Counted from the first letter of the stretch, positions 50,641-59,838 are shown. The stretch: DNA of 64,000 nt from Mesorhizobium sp. LMG 17147 (GCF_024297145.1 NZ_JANCTC010000001.1:186001-250000); one strand, 5' to 3'. Notes: generated by a model not told the origin, from the letters alone. Numbers and translations: made by a program.

Positions 50641-50948
50641 TTTATTTCTCCTCCACATTGGTGTCCGGCTGCACCGATCTACCCGGAATCCCCGATCTCG
50701 CAGGGAATTCTCTCCCGATTGCCGTTTTAGTTCCGGAGGCATTTGCCTGAAACAGATCTTCCGGAACGAAAGAACCAAAATGCTCAGTTGGTGAAATATT
50801 TATTCCATTTCGCGTGGGCGTCAAGCGAGATTTCGCCATGAAGGATGGATTTTCGGCATTTCAAGCGCTTTTGGACGGACGCTCAGGCAAGCCAAGCCTG
50901 AAAGCGTTCTGATAGATTACATCATGTCTGCCGCCAATGACCGCGACG
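50641..50948. other. 308-bp region upstream of the inositol importer operon
   Basis: Contains the importer leader, two IolR-type dyads and a minus-strand TTGACG at 50824-50819 that may be the -35. The remaining 120 bp up to the LacI stop codon show nothing assignable. Confidence 0.6.
50762..50807 (-). promoter_or_regulatory. Pair of IolR-type operators upstream of the inositol importer
   Basis: TGAAAT-ATTT-ATTCCA (50792-50807) has the same twelve arm bases as box 1 of iolC. CGGAAC-GAAA-GAACCA (50762-50777) matches the consensus at 9 of 12, and the centres are exactly 30 bp apart. The proximal box overlaps the expected -10 region of the TTGACG promoter. Confidence 0.68.
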
Positions 50949-51980
50949 TCAGATGTTTTCCGGCAGATAGATGTCGAAGGGCAGAAAGGTCTGGCCCGGC
51001 GCATTCGCAGCGCCGGTCTCGATGGCATGCGCCATCAGCCCGACAAGCTCGCGGCAAAGCGCTGCCAGTGGCGTCGAGATCACCATCGTCAGGAAATTAT
51101 CCGCCAGCGCCGAGCGGGAGTCGGGCGTGATCTCGTTGCAGACGACCGCCGGCACCTCTATCGGCTTTGCCTCCCTGAGTGCCGAGATCGCGCCTTCCAT
51201 ACCGCCACCGGCGACATAGCAGCCGACGAGATCAGGGTGGCGGGCTAGAAGCTCGATCATTGCATCATGCGTGATCTGGTTGGCTTCCAGATTGACCAAC
51301 GTCTCGAGCAGAGTGAATTCCGGCGCCTGCTCGCGAAAGAAGGAGCGAAAACCGATCTCGCGAAGCTCATGGCCATGGAAGCGATGGCTGCCGACGAAGA
51401 GGGCAACCTTGCCAGGCCTCTTCGCAGCCTTCGAGATCATCCAGGCAGCGGTGCGGCCGACCTTGCGATTGTCCAGGCCGACATAGCCCTCGCGAATGCC
51501 GGACGCAAAGTCGGAAAGCAGGGAGAACACCGGCACGCCATTGGCTTTGAGAGCCTCGACGGCGACCGTCAGCGTCGGGTGATCAGGCCCGACCAGGGCG
51601 ACGGCCCTGGACTTGGCGGCCAGCCTGCGCATCCGCTCGACGATCTCGTCCGGCGCCAGCGAGCCGGCGAAGTCGATGGTCGCCACGCCGCGAAAGCGCG
51701 GCGACTGCGATACCGCCAGTTCAAGCTCGCGCGCAAATTCGCTGTAGAAGACGTCCTCCCGCCGCAACAGCAGGAACCCGAGCCGATACTCCGGCAATTC
51801 ATGGCGCATCCGCTGCTTGATCAGCCCGGCTGCGTGATAGCCAATGCTGGTCGCCGCTTCATAGACGCGGCGCGCGGTTTCCTCGCGCACCGGCAACCGG
51901 TTGTTCAGCACCCGGTCGACGGTGGCAACGCTGACCCCCGAAATGCGTGCCAGGTCGGTAATCGTCGGCCGTTTCGCCAT
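50949..51980 (-). CDS. LacI-family regulator, probable controller of the rhizopine/inositol genes
   Basis: 343 residues. N-terminal HTH TITDLARISGVSVATVDRVLNNR with hinge; sensor domain with YRLGFLLLRREDVFYSEF, VALVGPDHPTLTVAVEALKA, YVGLDNRKVGRTAAWMISKA, and VVCNEITPDSRSALADNFLT. The GPDHP and TPDSR variations are typical of a subgroup that sits beside inositol or rhizopine transport genes. It is the downstream neighbour of the importer promoter and divergent from mocD, so it may control either side. Confidence 0.88.
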   Translation of the reverse strand: MAKRPTITDLARISGVSVATVDRVLNNRLPVREETARRVYEAATSIGYHAAGLIKQRMRHELPEYRLGFLLLRREDVFYSEFARELELAVSQSPRFRGVATIDFAGSLAPDEIVERMRRLAAKSRAVALVGPDHPTLTVAVEALKANGVPVFSLLSDFASGIREGYVGLDNRKVGRTAAWMISKAAKRPGKVALFVGSHRFHGHELREIGFRSFFREQAPEFTLLETLVNLEANQITHDAMIELLARHPDLVGCYVAGGGMEGAISALREAKPIEVPAVVCNEITPDSRSALADNFLTMVISTPLAALCRELVGLMAHAIETGAANAPGQTFLPFDIYLPENI

Positions 51981-52028
51981 CGCTGCCTCGCTCTATTGTC
52001 CGGCTTTTACACCCTCATGATGGAAAAT

Positions 52029-52062
52029 GATAGAAACTATCTTTGTGATATTGAGCCTATCA
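52029..52062. promoter_or_regulatory. Operator-like dyads between lacI and mocD
   Basis: GATAG-AAA-CTATC (52029-52041) and TGATA-N7-TATCA (52046-52062) are adjacent perfect dyads sharing the GATA/TATC half. They lie 32-65 bp upstream of the desaturase-like ATG, in the 113-bp divergent region, where the LacI protein could act. Confidence 0.45.
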
Positions 52063-52093
52063 GGCTTCGGCGTTATTTGAATGCGGACCGACT

Positions 52094-53242
52094 ATGATCG
52101 AGGCCTCCGCCATGGTGGATATTGGACTCCGAACCGGGAACACCATCGCCACAGCAGCGTCCCGGCGTGACTACAGCCTGATCGGCCGCGACGCGAAGCT
52201 CGCCATCGAGAGCGGGCTGGCGGCGGCCGAGTGGTATCACACGGACGTGCCACGCAAGCAGATGAAGGAGCTGATGCAGCGCTCCGACGGCCCGGCGATC
52301 CGCGATACGATCATCTGGCTCGGCGCCTTAATCCTGAGCGGAGCCGGCGGCGTCTGGTTCTGGGGCAGCTGGTGGTGCGTGCCGTTCTTCTTCGTCTACG
52401 GCGTCTTCTACGGCTCCTCCACCGATTCACGCTGGCACGAATGCGGCCACGGCACCGCCTTCAGGACGCAGTGGATGAACGACGTGGTCTATCAGATCGC
52501 CTGCTTCATGATCATGCGCAACCCGGTGACCTGGCGCTGGAGCCATACGCGCCACCATACCGATACCATCATCGTCGGCCGCGATCCGGAGATCTCGGTG
52601 ATGCGTCCGCCCGATCTGCTGCGCGTCGTGCTCAACTTCGTCGGCATTCTCGACGCCTGGCATGCGATGAGGGACATGCTGCGCAATGCAGCCGGTATCG
52701 TCAGTCCGGCCGAAAGAACCTTCATTCCCGACCAGGAGCAGCCGAAGGCAATTCGCATTGCCCGCATCTGGACGACAGTCTATGCCGCGACCATTGCGCT
52801 GGCGCTCTACACGGGCTCGTTCCTGCCGCTGATGCTGGTCGGGCTGCCCAGGCTTTACGGCGCGTGGCACCATGTCATGGTCGGCCTGCTGCAGCATGGC
52901 GGCCTGGCTGAAAACGTCACCGATCACCGGCTCAACAGCCGCACCGTCTACATGAACCCGATAAGCCGCTTCATCTACTGGAACATGAACTACCACGTCG
53001 AGCATCACATGTTTCCCATGGTGCCCTATCATGCGCTGCCCAGGCTGCATGAGCTGATCAAGCACGATCTGCCGGCGCCGACAGCGTCCATCCTGGCCGG
53101 CTACCGCGAGATGATACCGACCTTCCTGCGGCAGCTGCGCAATGAGGATTATTTCATCAAGCGCGAACTGCCGCCGACGGCGAGGCCCTATCGCGAGGAC
53201 TTCCACAACGACAACGCTACCGCTGCGGTGGCTGCCGAATGA
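52094..53242 (+). CDS. mocD: MocD-like non-haem di-iron oxygenase (fatty-acid-desaturase fold)
   Basis: 382 residues, membrane-bound. Three His boxes: HECGHGT near residue 116, HTRHH near 154 and HVEHHMFP near 302. Hydrophobic spans at about 72-108, 215-240 and 280-300. It is followed by a Rieske-type ferredoxin and a ferredoxin reductase, exactly the mocD-mocE-mocF order of the rhizopine (3-O-methyl-scyllo-inosamine) demethylase of Rhizobium leguminosarum. The desaturase label alone would mislead. Substrate is inferred from this gene order and from the inositol genes next door. Confidence 0.85.
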   Translation: MIEASAMVDIGLRTGNTIATAASRRDYSLIGRDAKLAIESGLAAAEWYHTDVPRKQMKELMQRSDGPAIRDTIIWLGALILSGAGGVWFWGSWWCVPFFFVYGVFYGSSTDSRWHECGHGTAFRTQWMNDVVYQIACFMIMRNPVTWRWSHTRHHTDTIIVGRDPEISVMRPPDLLRVVLNFVGILDAWHAMRDMLRNAAGIVSPAERTFIPDQEQPKAIRIARIWTTVYAATIALALYTGSFLPLMLVGLPRLYGAWHHVMVGLLQHGGLAENVTDHRLNSRTVYMNPISRFIYWNMNYHVEHHMFPMVPYHALPRLHELIKHDLPAPTASILAGYREMIPTFLRQLRNEDYFIKRELPPTARPYREDFHNDNATAAVAAE

Positions 53243-53282
53243 CAAGCCCATGCCGAAGGTGCCAAGTATTGGGGAGCCGTAG

Positions 53283-53597
53283 ATGAGCGACTGGGTCGAG
53301 GCCTGTGACGTCGAGGACATCGACGAAGAGGACGTGATGCGCTTCGACCATGGCGGCCGCACCTTTGCTATCTATCGCAGCCCCGACGACGAGTATTTCG
53401 CCACCGACGGGCTTTGCACGCATGAGAAGGTGCATCTGGCTGACGGGCTGGTCATGGACGACATCATCGAGTGCCCGAAGCACAATGGCCGCTTCAACTA
53501 CAAGACAGGGGCTGCCAGGGGCGCGCCGGTCTGCGTCGATCTAAGAACTTATCCGGTCAAAGTCGACGCCGGCAAAGTCCTTGTCCGGATCGGTTGA
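53283..53597 (+). CDS. mocE: MocE-like Rieske [2Fe-2S] ferredoxin
   Basis: 104 residues. Cluster ligands are in LCTHEKVHLADG and IECPKHNGRFNYKTG (CxH and CxxH, about 18 residues apart). No membrane span. It should carry electrons from the MocF-like reductase to the MocD-like oxygenase. 40 bp after mocD; its stop overlaps the start of the reductase gene (TGATG). Confidence 0.9.
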   Translation: MSDWVEACDVEDIDEEDVMRFDHGGRTFAIYRSPDDEYFATDGLCTHEKVHLADGLVMDDIIECPKHNGRFNYKTGAARGAPVCVDLRTYPVKVDAGKVLVRIG

Positions 53598-54829
53598 TGA
53601 TGACGAAGGGAATGGTCGTCATCGGCGCCGGCGAATGCGGCGGGCGCGCGGCCCTTGCGCTGCGCGAGCTCGGCTATGATGGCCCCGTAACCTTGGTCGG
53701 CGACGAGCCGCATCTTCCCTATGAGCGCCCACCACTGTCGAAAGACGCGATGGTCGCCGACGCGCCCCTGATCAAGGCGATCGCCAGCGACGCGATCCTT
53801 GCCGAGCGCTCTATCCGGCATATCCATTCGGTTCTGGCTGTGGCGATCGACCGCACGGCGCATGTCGTGCGCCTGTCAGATGGTTCCGCCCTGGCCTACG
53901 ACAAGCTCCTGCTGGCGACCGGGTCTGTGCCGCGCAAATTGCCGATGCCGGGCCTTGGCGGGCGCTGCGTCTACCTCCGAACCTTCAACGACGCGCTGGC
54001 CATTCGCGCTCATCTCAGCGCCGGCAATCGCATCGCCATAGTCGGCGGCGGCTTCATCGGGCTCGAGCTCGCCGCGGCGGCGCGCAGGCTGGGTGCCTCG
54101 GTCGCCGTCATCGAGGCGCAGCCGCGCATTCTGATGCGCGGCGTGCCGGCCGAGATCGCGCAGGTCATCCATCCGGCGCATGAAGCCGAAGGCGTAAAAA
54201 TCCTGTGCGGCGAGGGCATCGCGGCCATTGTCGATGACGGCGCCGAAGTGCGCATCGCGCTTGCCGGTGGGCACGACATTGTCGCCGATCTTGCCGTGAT
54301 CGGTATCGGCGCCGTGCCGGTGACCGGACTTGCCGCGGAGGCGGGGCTGACCATCGACAATGGTGTCGCCGTCGACGCCGAGCTTCGCACCAGCGACCGG
54401 GATATCTTTGCAGCCGGCGATTGCTGTTCGTTTCCGCTCGCTATCTATGGCGGCCGGCGCGTGCGGCTGGAAGCCTGGCGCAATGCGCAGGAGCAGGGCG
54501 CACTCGCCGCAAGGAACATGCTTGGCGCCGGCGAGGCGCATTCGGCGGTGCCTTGGTTCTGGTCAGATCAGTACGGATTGACCCTGCAGATCGCCGGCCT
54601 GTCGGACGAAGGCCGCAGCATCGTTCGCCGCGACGTTGGCGACGGCGCCTTCATCCTGTTTCATCTGGCCGAGGACGGCAGGCTGGTTGCGGCAAGCGGC
54701 ATCGGCCCCGGCAACGCGGTCGCCCGTGACATAAGGCTGGCCGAGATGCTGATTGCAAAGCAGGCAAAGCCGGCGCCGGAAGCGCTAGGCTCGCACACCG
54801 TCAAGCTGAAGTCGCTGCTGGCGGCGTGA
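53597..54829 (+). CDS. mocF: MocF-like FAD-dependent ferredoxin reductase
   Basis: 410 residues from the ATG at 53597 overlapping the mocE stop; 53600 is an adjacent ATG. FAD motif VVIGAGECGGRAALALRELG, ERPPLSKD, NAD motif IAIVGGGFIGLELAAAAR, and the FAD-proximal DRDIFAAGDCCSFPLA. C-terminal reductase domain with VPWFWSDQYGLTLQIAG. Belongs to the oxygenase-coupled NADH:ferredoxin reductases. Completes the moc-type three-component system. Confidence 0.9.
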   Translation: MMTKGMVVIGAGECGGRAALALRELGYDGPVTLVGDEPHLPYERPPLSKDAMVADAPLIKAIASDAILAERSIRHIHSVLAVAIDRTAHVVRLSDGSALAYDKLLLATGSVPRKLPMPGLGGRCVYLRTFNDALAIRAHLSAGNRIAIVGGGFIGLELAAAARRLGASVAVIEAQPRILMRGVPAEIAQVIHPAHEAEGVKILCGEGIAAIVDDGAEVRIALAGGHDIVADLAVIGIGAVPVTGLAAEAGLTIDNGVAVDAELRTSDRDIFAAGDCCSFPLAIYGGRRVRLEAWRNAQEQGALAARNMLGAGEAHSAVPWFWSDQYGLTLQIAGLSDEGRSIVRRDVGDGAFILFHLAEDGRLVAASGIGPGNAVARDIRLAEMLIAKQAKPAPEALGSHTVKLKSLLAA

Positions 54830-54864
54830 GCTGAGGGCGTGGATAGTTGGCCGAACGCGTTTGG

Positions 54865-55824
54865 CTAAAACAGCGCTTTCAGCTCCGGCAGCTTGTCGTT
54901 GATCAGCCAGCCATAGTAATTTTCCTCAGGCAGTTTTTCCGGCTCGCCCGCAGCGCGGCGCTTGTCGTTCTCGGCCTTCAGCGCATAGGCGCGCTGTTCG
55001 GGGTTGCCGACATTGTAGAGCGTCGACGTGATGCCGGGATTGCCTGAGATGTCGAAGCCGGCGATGCTTCTATAGGCGTCGATCGATTTCCGGATCGTTG
55101 CTGCGACATAAGGCAGTGTCAGGTCAGGATCCATGATGGTCTTGTAGACCGCGTTGGGGTCGCCGACGTCGAGTTCCGGCAGGCCGGAAACCTTGTGCAC
55201 GAGGTCGCTCATTTGCAGCGCCGTCAGCGGATTGAGCTGGCCAAGGCCAAAAGTCTGGCCGGCATAATAAGGCTGGAAGAAAGTGGCACCGAAGCGGTCG
55301 TTGGGAAAGCTCTCGCCGTTGACGGTCTTGCCGCGGAACGACCGGTTCCACACCTGCTCGCGGCACTCCCATAGGTCGTAGCTATCGGACTTCCCTGCGC
55401 ATTTGGCGAATTGCGGCCGCTGCACGAAATCGGTGATGTCCTCGCCGTCATAGGCGAAGGAGAGCTTGCTCGATAAATACGAGATCGCCTTGACGTAGTA
55501 GGTCTGCAGCCGGTCGTAGGCATCGACATTGTAGGTGTGCTCGCCGACGATGGCGCCGACGATATGCATTGGGTCGATGCCATAGGCCGCGGCTGCCTGC
55601 TTGATCTTGCCGCGCAGCGCGGCATCGTTCTGGAGCAGCGCAAAGACTTTGCGGTATTTCGCCTGGAAGGTGGTGTTGGTCGCCTGGGTGCGCCGGCTCG
55701 ATGCGCCCGGTATGTCAGGCTGCTCGGTGTTGCGGTTGCCCGGCGGCACCATCGTTGCCGCTTGCGCGGCGAACATCGCTGTCGCCAGCGTCAGCCCCAA
55801 AATGACGAGGATCAGTTTTTTCAT
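54865..55824 (-). CDS. DUF1402-family exported protein
   Basis: 319 residues from the ATG at 55824. Signal peptide MKKLILVILGLTLATAMFAA. Conserved-looking blocks YGIDPMHIVGAIVGEHTYNV, QPYYAGQTFGLGQLNPLTAL and YVAATIRKSIDAYRSIAGFD; the Glu in GAIVGEHTYN and the GLGQLNPL segment resemble the catalytic region of lysozyme-like lytic transglycosylases. A peptidoglycan role is therefore plausible but unproven. Stands alone between the convergent mocF and the hslU 3' end. Confidence 0.8.
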   Translation of the reverse strand: MKKLILVILGLTLATAMFAAQAATMVPPGNRNTEQPDIPGASSRRTQATNTTFQAKYRKVFALLQNDAALRGKIKQAAAAYGIDPMHIVGAIVGEHTYNVDAYDRLQTYYVKAISYLSSKLSFAYDGEDITDFVQRPQFAKCAGKSDSYDLWECREQVWNRSFRGKTVNGESFPNDRFGATFFQPYYAGQTFGLGQLNPLTALQMSDLVHKVSGLPELDVGDPNAVYKTIMDPDLTLPYVAATIRKSIDAYRSIAGFDISGNPGITSTLYNVGNPEQRAYALKAENDKRRAAGEPEKLPEENYYGWLINDKLPELKALF

Positions 55825-55962
55825 GCGCCGCCGCCCAAATAATCGGCGGCAAACTAGGTAATGCTCCACCGGGAGTCGAGAGACGCCTGCACCGGACGGG
55901 ACGAAAGCTTGCCGGATGCTTCCATTTGGCCACACCTCCGGAATGCCGGGCCGAATTTGACG

Positions 55963-55988
55963 GAGGCCGGGGGGTAATTCCCGGCCTC
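55963..55988 (-). terminator. Hairpin downstream of hslU
   Basis: GAGGCCGGG (55963-55971) and CCCGGCCTC (55980-55988) form a perfect 9-bp stem with an 8-nt loop, 20 bp after the hslU stop. No clear U-run follows on the minus strand, so termination may be partial. Confidence 0.5.
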
Positions 55989-56007
55989 TTGGAGAATCAA
56001 GAGTCTC

Positions 56008-57321
56008 TTACAAGATGAAACGCGACAAGTCCGTGTTTCTGGAGAGATCGCCGACATGCTTCTCGACATAGGCGGCATCGATTGTCACCGAGGTGCCGTT
56101 ACGGTCCGGCGCGTCATAGGAGATGTCGTCCAGTACCCGTTCCATCACCGTCTGCAGCCGCCTGGCGCCGATATTCTCGACGCTGGCGTTAAGGTCCACG
56201 GCGATGCCGGCCAACGAATCGATCGCGTCATCGGTGAAGACCAGGTCGACGCCTTCGGTCTTCATCAGCGCGATATACTGCTTGATCAGGCTGGCTTCGG
56301 TCTCGGTGAGGATGCGGACGAAATCGTCCTTCTCCAGCGCCCGCAGCTCGACGCGGATCGGCAGGCGGCCCTGCAATTCCGGCAGCAGGTCGGAGGGCTT
56401 GGCGACGTGGAACGCGCCCGAGGCTATGAACAGGATATGGTCGGTCTTCACCGGTCCATATTTGGTCGCAACCGTGGTGCCTTCGACCAGCGGCAGCAGG
56501 TCGCGCTGTACACCTTCACGCGAAACACCGGCACCGATGCCGCCTTCGCGCGAGGCGATCTTGTCGATCTCGTCAAGGAAGACGATGCCGTCATTCTCGG
56601 TCGATTCGAGGGCCCTGCGCACCACTTCGTCCTGATCGAGCAGCTTGTCGGACTCGTCGCTGATCAACAGCCCGTAGGACTCCTTGACGGTCGTCTTGCG
56701 CAACTTGGTCTTCTTGCCGCCCATCGCCTTCGACAGCATGTCGTTGATGTTGAGCACGCCGATATTGGCGCCCGGCATGCCGGGGATCTCGAAGCCAGGC
56801 ATGCCGCCATTGCCGGTATCGGCCACTTCGATCTCGATCTCCTTGTCGTCGAGCTCGCCGTCGCGCAGTTTCTTGCGGAAACTGTCGCGGGTGGCTGGGC
56901 TCGCCGTCTTGCCGACGAGCGCTTCGAGCACCCGTTCCTCGGCGTTGATGTGGGCACGCGCCTTGACGTCCTCGCGCATCTTCTCGCGCACCAGCCCGAT
57001 GGCGATCTCGACCAGATCGCGGATGATCTGCTCGACGTCGCGGCCGACGTAACCGACCTCGGTGAACTTGGTGGCTTCGACTTTGACGAAAGGCGCACCG
57101 GCAAGGCGTGCCAGGCGGCGTGAAATCTCGGTCTTGCCGACACCGGTCGGGCCGATCATCAGGATATTCTTCGGCATCACCTCTTCGCGCATCTGGCCCT
57201 CGAGCTGCTGGCGGCGCCAACGGTTGCGCAAGGCAATCGCCACCGCACGCTTGGCGTCTTTCTGGCCGATGATGAAGCGGTCGAGTTCCGAAACGATTTC
57301 GCGGGGAGAAAAGGTGCTCAT
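56008..57321 (-). CDS. hslU: ATP-dependent protease ATPase subunit HslU
   Basis: 437 residues from the ATG at 57321. AAA+ unfoldase of ClpYQ: Walker [19 protein letters not shown], pore GYVGRD, Walker [13 protein letters not shown], sensor [11 protein letters not shown], and the C-terminal tail DLSRFIL that docks into HslV. The I-domain spans about residues 110-230. Last gene of the hslV-GNAT-DUF2585-hslU cluster. Confidence 0.97.
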   Translation of the reverse strand: MSTFSPREIVSELDRFIIGQKDAKRAVAIALRNRWRRQQLEGQMREEVMPKNILMIGPTGVGKTEISRRLARLAGAPFVKVEATKFTEVGYVGRDVEQIIRDLVEIAIGLVREKMREDVKARAHINAEERVLEALVGKTASPATRDSFRKKLRDGELDDKEIEIEVADTGNGGMPGFEIPGMPGANIGVLNINDMLSKAMGGKKTKLRKTTVKESYGLLISDESDKLLDQDEVVRRALESTENDGIVFLDEIDKIASREGGIGAGVSREGVQRDLLPLVEGTTVATKYGPVKTDHILFIASGAFHVAKPSDLLPELQGRLPIRVELRALEKDDFVRILTETEASLIKQYIALMKTEGVDLVFTDDAIDSLAGIAVDLNASVENIGARRLQTVMERVLDDISYDAPDRNGTSVTIDAAYVEKHVGDLSRNTDLSRFIL

Positions 57322-57325
57322 ATCA

Positions 57326-57922
57326 CTAAATTCCACTTTGCCACTGCCGAATGGACTCGAACGGATGCAGCAGCATGATCACGTTGAGTGTCAGATTGTC
57401 CCGGATGAGATAGCCGACACCGAATTCGAAGATGAGGGCGAGGGTGACGATCACCCATATAGGAAGCCTTCGCGCCATGACAAACCCCAGCACCATGGCC
57501 AGCGTGTCCGACACCGAATTGATGATGCTGTCGCCATAATAATCGAGCGAGATCGTGCCGGCGCGGTAGCGGTCGATGATGAAAGGACTGTTCTCGAGCA
57601 GCTCCCAGCCGCCCTCGATGACGACGGCAAACGCCAGCCTGAGCCCGATCGGCGAGCGCGGGAAAAGGAACCACGCCAGCGCATAGAACAGGAAGCCGTG
57701 AATGATGTGCGAGAAGCTGTACCAGTCGGAAATATGCTGGGAATTCTCGGAGCTTTGCACGATGCCGTGCCACAGCTTGACATAGCCGCAGGTACAGATC
57801 GGCGTCCGCCCCATGCCGTAGAGGACCCCGGCCTGGAAGATGACCAGGCCGAGAACCAGCAGGAGCCCCATTCGCCAACTGTCTTCGTAGGCCGAGACGG
57901 TTTTGTCGCTGGATACGCTCAT
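57326..57922 (-). CDS. DUF2585 (UPF0314) membrane protein
   Basis: 198 residues from the ATG at 57922. About five spans: residues 18-36, 70-86, 92-110, 140-158 and 162-180. Conserved-looking block [20 protein letters not shown] and [20 protein letters not shown], with His residues within the membrane region, and [19 protein letters not shown]. Common between hslV and hslU in rhizobia. Function unknown. Ends 4 bp before the hslU start. Confidence 0.85.
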   Translation of the reverse strand: MSVSSDKTVSAYEDSWRMGLLLVLGLVIFQAGVLYGMGRTPICTCGYVKLWHGIVQSSENSQHISDWYSFSHIIHGFLFYALAWFLFPRSPIGLRLAFAVVIEGGWELLENSPFIIDRYRAGTISLDYYGDSIINSVSDTLAMVLGFVMARRLPIWVIVTLALIFEFGVGYLIRDNLTLNVIMLLHPFESIRQWQSGI

Positions 57923-57926
57923 GCTG

Positions 57927-58469
57927 CTATTGCCCCTCTTCTGCGTCACCCTGTCCGGCATCACCCTCTGGGGCATCAATGGCCATCAGCACGGCATCGC
58001 CATATTCCGACTTCCTGCGATCGATAGCCGTAAAACCGGCCTTTTCATAGGCACGGATAGCCCGTGCATTGGCGGGGTCCGGGTCGATGATGACGCGCGG
58101 CGTACCTTCCTCGAAAAGCTGCTCGACGAACTGCCGGACGATCGCGGAGCCGTGGCCGACCCCGACAAGCTCGGGCACGCCGATCGACAGATCGATGCCG
58201 AGCGTGCCGAACGGCTGGTCGCTATAGGGATGGCCGTCCTCCAGATGCGGATCGTAGCTCTGCAAATAGCCGATGGGCTTTCCGTCCAGCTCGATGATCA
58301 GCGGCTCGACCGAAATGCTGTCGATATGCTCGCGGATCTCCGCAATCTCGGTCTCTGGGCCGTCCCACCACTCGGCGACATGCGGCTCGGCAAGCCAGCC
58401 GGCGATCATCGGCAGGTCCCTCTGGGTCACCGGCCGAAAACCATAGCGGAGGCTCCGCTCAGGCGGCAT
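57927..58469 (-). CDS. GNAT acetyltransferase, aminoglycoside 6'-N-acetyltransferase-like
   Basis: 180 residues. [30 protein letters not shown] near residue 30, [20 protein letters not shown] containing the acetyl-CoA loop, and [20 protein letters not shown]. The layout matches AAC(6')-Ib/IacA-type GNATs. Chromosomal location inside hslVU suggests a housekeeping substrate; drug resistance is only possible. Its start overlaps the hslV 3' end by 11 bp. Confidence 0.85.
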   Translation of the reverse strand: MPPERSLRYGFRPVTQRDLPMIAGWLAEPHVAEWWDGPETEIAEIREHIDSISVEPLIIELDGKPIGYLQSYDPHLEDGHPYSDQPFGTLGIDLSIGVPELVGVGHGSAIVRQFVEQLFEEGTPRVIIDPDPANARAIRAYEKAGFTAIDRRKSEYGDAVLMAIDAPEGDAGQGDAEEGQ

Positions 58470-59010
58470 CGAGGGTTTCGACGACGAAGTTGTTGTTTGT
58501 GTAGACGCAAATGTCTGACGCGATCTGCATCGCCTTGCGGGCGATCTCCTCTGCGCCCTTGTCGCTGTCCATCAGCGCGCGTGCGGCTGCCAGCGCGTAA
58601 TTGCCGCCGGAGCCGATGGCCATGACGCCAAATTCGGGCTCCAGCACGTCGCCGGTGCCGGTCAGCGCCAGCGACACCGACTTGTCGGCCACCAGCATCA
58701 TCGCTTCCAGCCGCCGCAAATAGCGGTCGGTGCGCCAGTCCTTGGCAAGCTCGACGCAGGCGCGTGTCAGCTGGTCGGGATATTGTTCGAGCTTGGCTTC
58801 CAGCCGCTCCAGCAGAGTGAAGGCATCGGCGGTGGCGCCGGCGAAACCGGCGATGACGTTGCCGCCCTTGCCGATGCGGCGCACCTTCTTGGCGTTGCCT
58901 TTCATGATCGTCTGGCCGAGGCTGACCTGGCCGTCGCCGGCGATCACCACCTTGCCGCCCTTGCGCACGGTCAGGATGGTCGTGGCATGCATGGTCAGTT
59001 CATTCGACAT
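58459..59010 (-). CDS. hslV: ATP-dependent protease peptidase subunit HslV
   Basis: 183 residues from the ATG at 59010 (GGAG upstream). Proteasome beta-like N-terminal nucleophile hydrolase: the catalytic Thr is in [20 protein letters not shown], with [15 protein letters not shown] and [14 protein letters not shown]. Nine residues precede TTIL, so unlike E. coli HslV the active Thr is not simply exposed by removing Met; a short propeptide must be cleaved. Forms the peptidase core of ClpYQ with HslU. Confidence 0.96.
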   Translation of the reverse strand: MSNELTMHATTILTVRKGGKVVIAGDGQVSLGQTIMKGNAKKVRRIGKGGNVIAGFAGATADAFTLLERLEAKLEQYPDQLTRACVELAKDWRTDRYLRRLEAMMLVADKSVSLALTGTGDVLEPEFGVMAIGSGGNYALAAARALMDSDKGAEEIARKAMQIASDICVYTNNNFVVETLDAA

Positions 59011-59185
59011 TTCCTGCTCCGACAAGCACCGATCCCATCGAGGCGATGGGTGCGTTACGAGTGACTTGATCGGCCATATGTATGCATAGGCCGGACGATT
59101 GCAAACCGGCCATCCGCCGGGCCGGATAGTGCTCCGCAGCGGTAACTGGCAATCGCCGGATCATGCTGCTAGAAGGCTTTCGTTT

Positions 59186-59205
59186 TCAGGCCTGTGAACG
59201 CCTGA
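59186..59205. promoter_or_regulatory. Inverted repeat upstream of hisB
   Basis: TCAGGC (59186-59191) and GCCTGA (59200-59205) are perfect arms with an 8-nt centre, 30 bp before the hisB ATG. Possible 5'-UTR hairpin or operator. No His-rich leader peptide was seen in the 224-bp region from hslV. Confidence 0.3.
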
Positions 59206-59234
59206 CGTTGCAAATCTGAGACAAGGATGAGGTC

Positions 59235-59834
59235 ATGGCGCCCCGTTCCGCAGAGATAAGCCGCAAGACCAGGGAAACCGACATTTCCGTGTCGGTGCAG
59301 GTCGACGGCTCTGGCAAATCCGACATTTCGACGGGCGTCGGCTTCTTCGACCATATGCTTGACCAGTTGTCGCGCCATTCGCTGATCGACATGACCGTGA
59401 AGGCCAAGGGCGACCTGCATATAGACGACCACCACACCGTCGAGGATACGGGCATCGCGCTAGGCCAGGCGCTGGCCAAGGCATTGGGCGAGCGGCGCGG
59501 CATCATGCGCTACGCCTCGATCGACCTTGCCATGGACGAGACACTGACGCGGGCGGCAATCGATGTCTCCGGCCGGCCTTTTCTGGTCTGGAATGTTTCG
59601 TTCTCGTCGCCGAAGATCGGTATGTTCGACACCGAGCTGGTGCGCGAATTCTTCCACGCTCTGGCGCAGAATGCCGGCATCACGCTGCACATCACCAATC
59701 ATTACGGCGCCAACAACCACCACATCGCCGAGACCTGCTTCAAGGCCGTGGCGCGTGTGTTGCGTTCGGCACTTGAGCGCGACCTGCGCCAGCCGGACGC
59801 GGTTCCCTCCACCAAGGGATCCCTGAAAGGGTAA
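59235..59834 (+). CDS. hisB: Imidazoleglycerol-phosphate dehydratase HisB
   Basis: 199 residues, monofunctional. Metal-binding motifs: [11 protein letters not shown] near residue 60 and [12 protein letters not shown] near residue 160. [16 protein letters not shown] is present. Sixth step of histidine synthesis. No histidinol-phosphatase domain, as in other alphaproteobacteria. First gene of the operon, divergent from hslV. Confidence 0.97.
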   Translation: MAPRSAEISRKTRETDISVSVQVDGSGKSDISTGVGFFDHMLDQLSRHSLIDMTVKAKGDLHIDDHHTVEDTGIALGQALAKALGERRGIMRYASIDLAMDETLTRAAIDVSGRPFLVWNVSFSSPKIGMFDTELVREFFHALAQNAGITLHITNHYGANNHHIAETCFKAVARVLRSALERDLRQPDAVPSTKGSLKG

Positions 59835-59838
59835 CGCC

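Noticed and set aside
59011..59234. A histidine leader peptide upstream of hisB
   Set aside because: No ORF with clustered His codons is present on the plus strand; only a short inverted repeat is seen.
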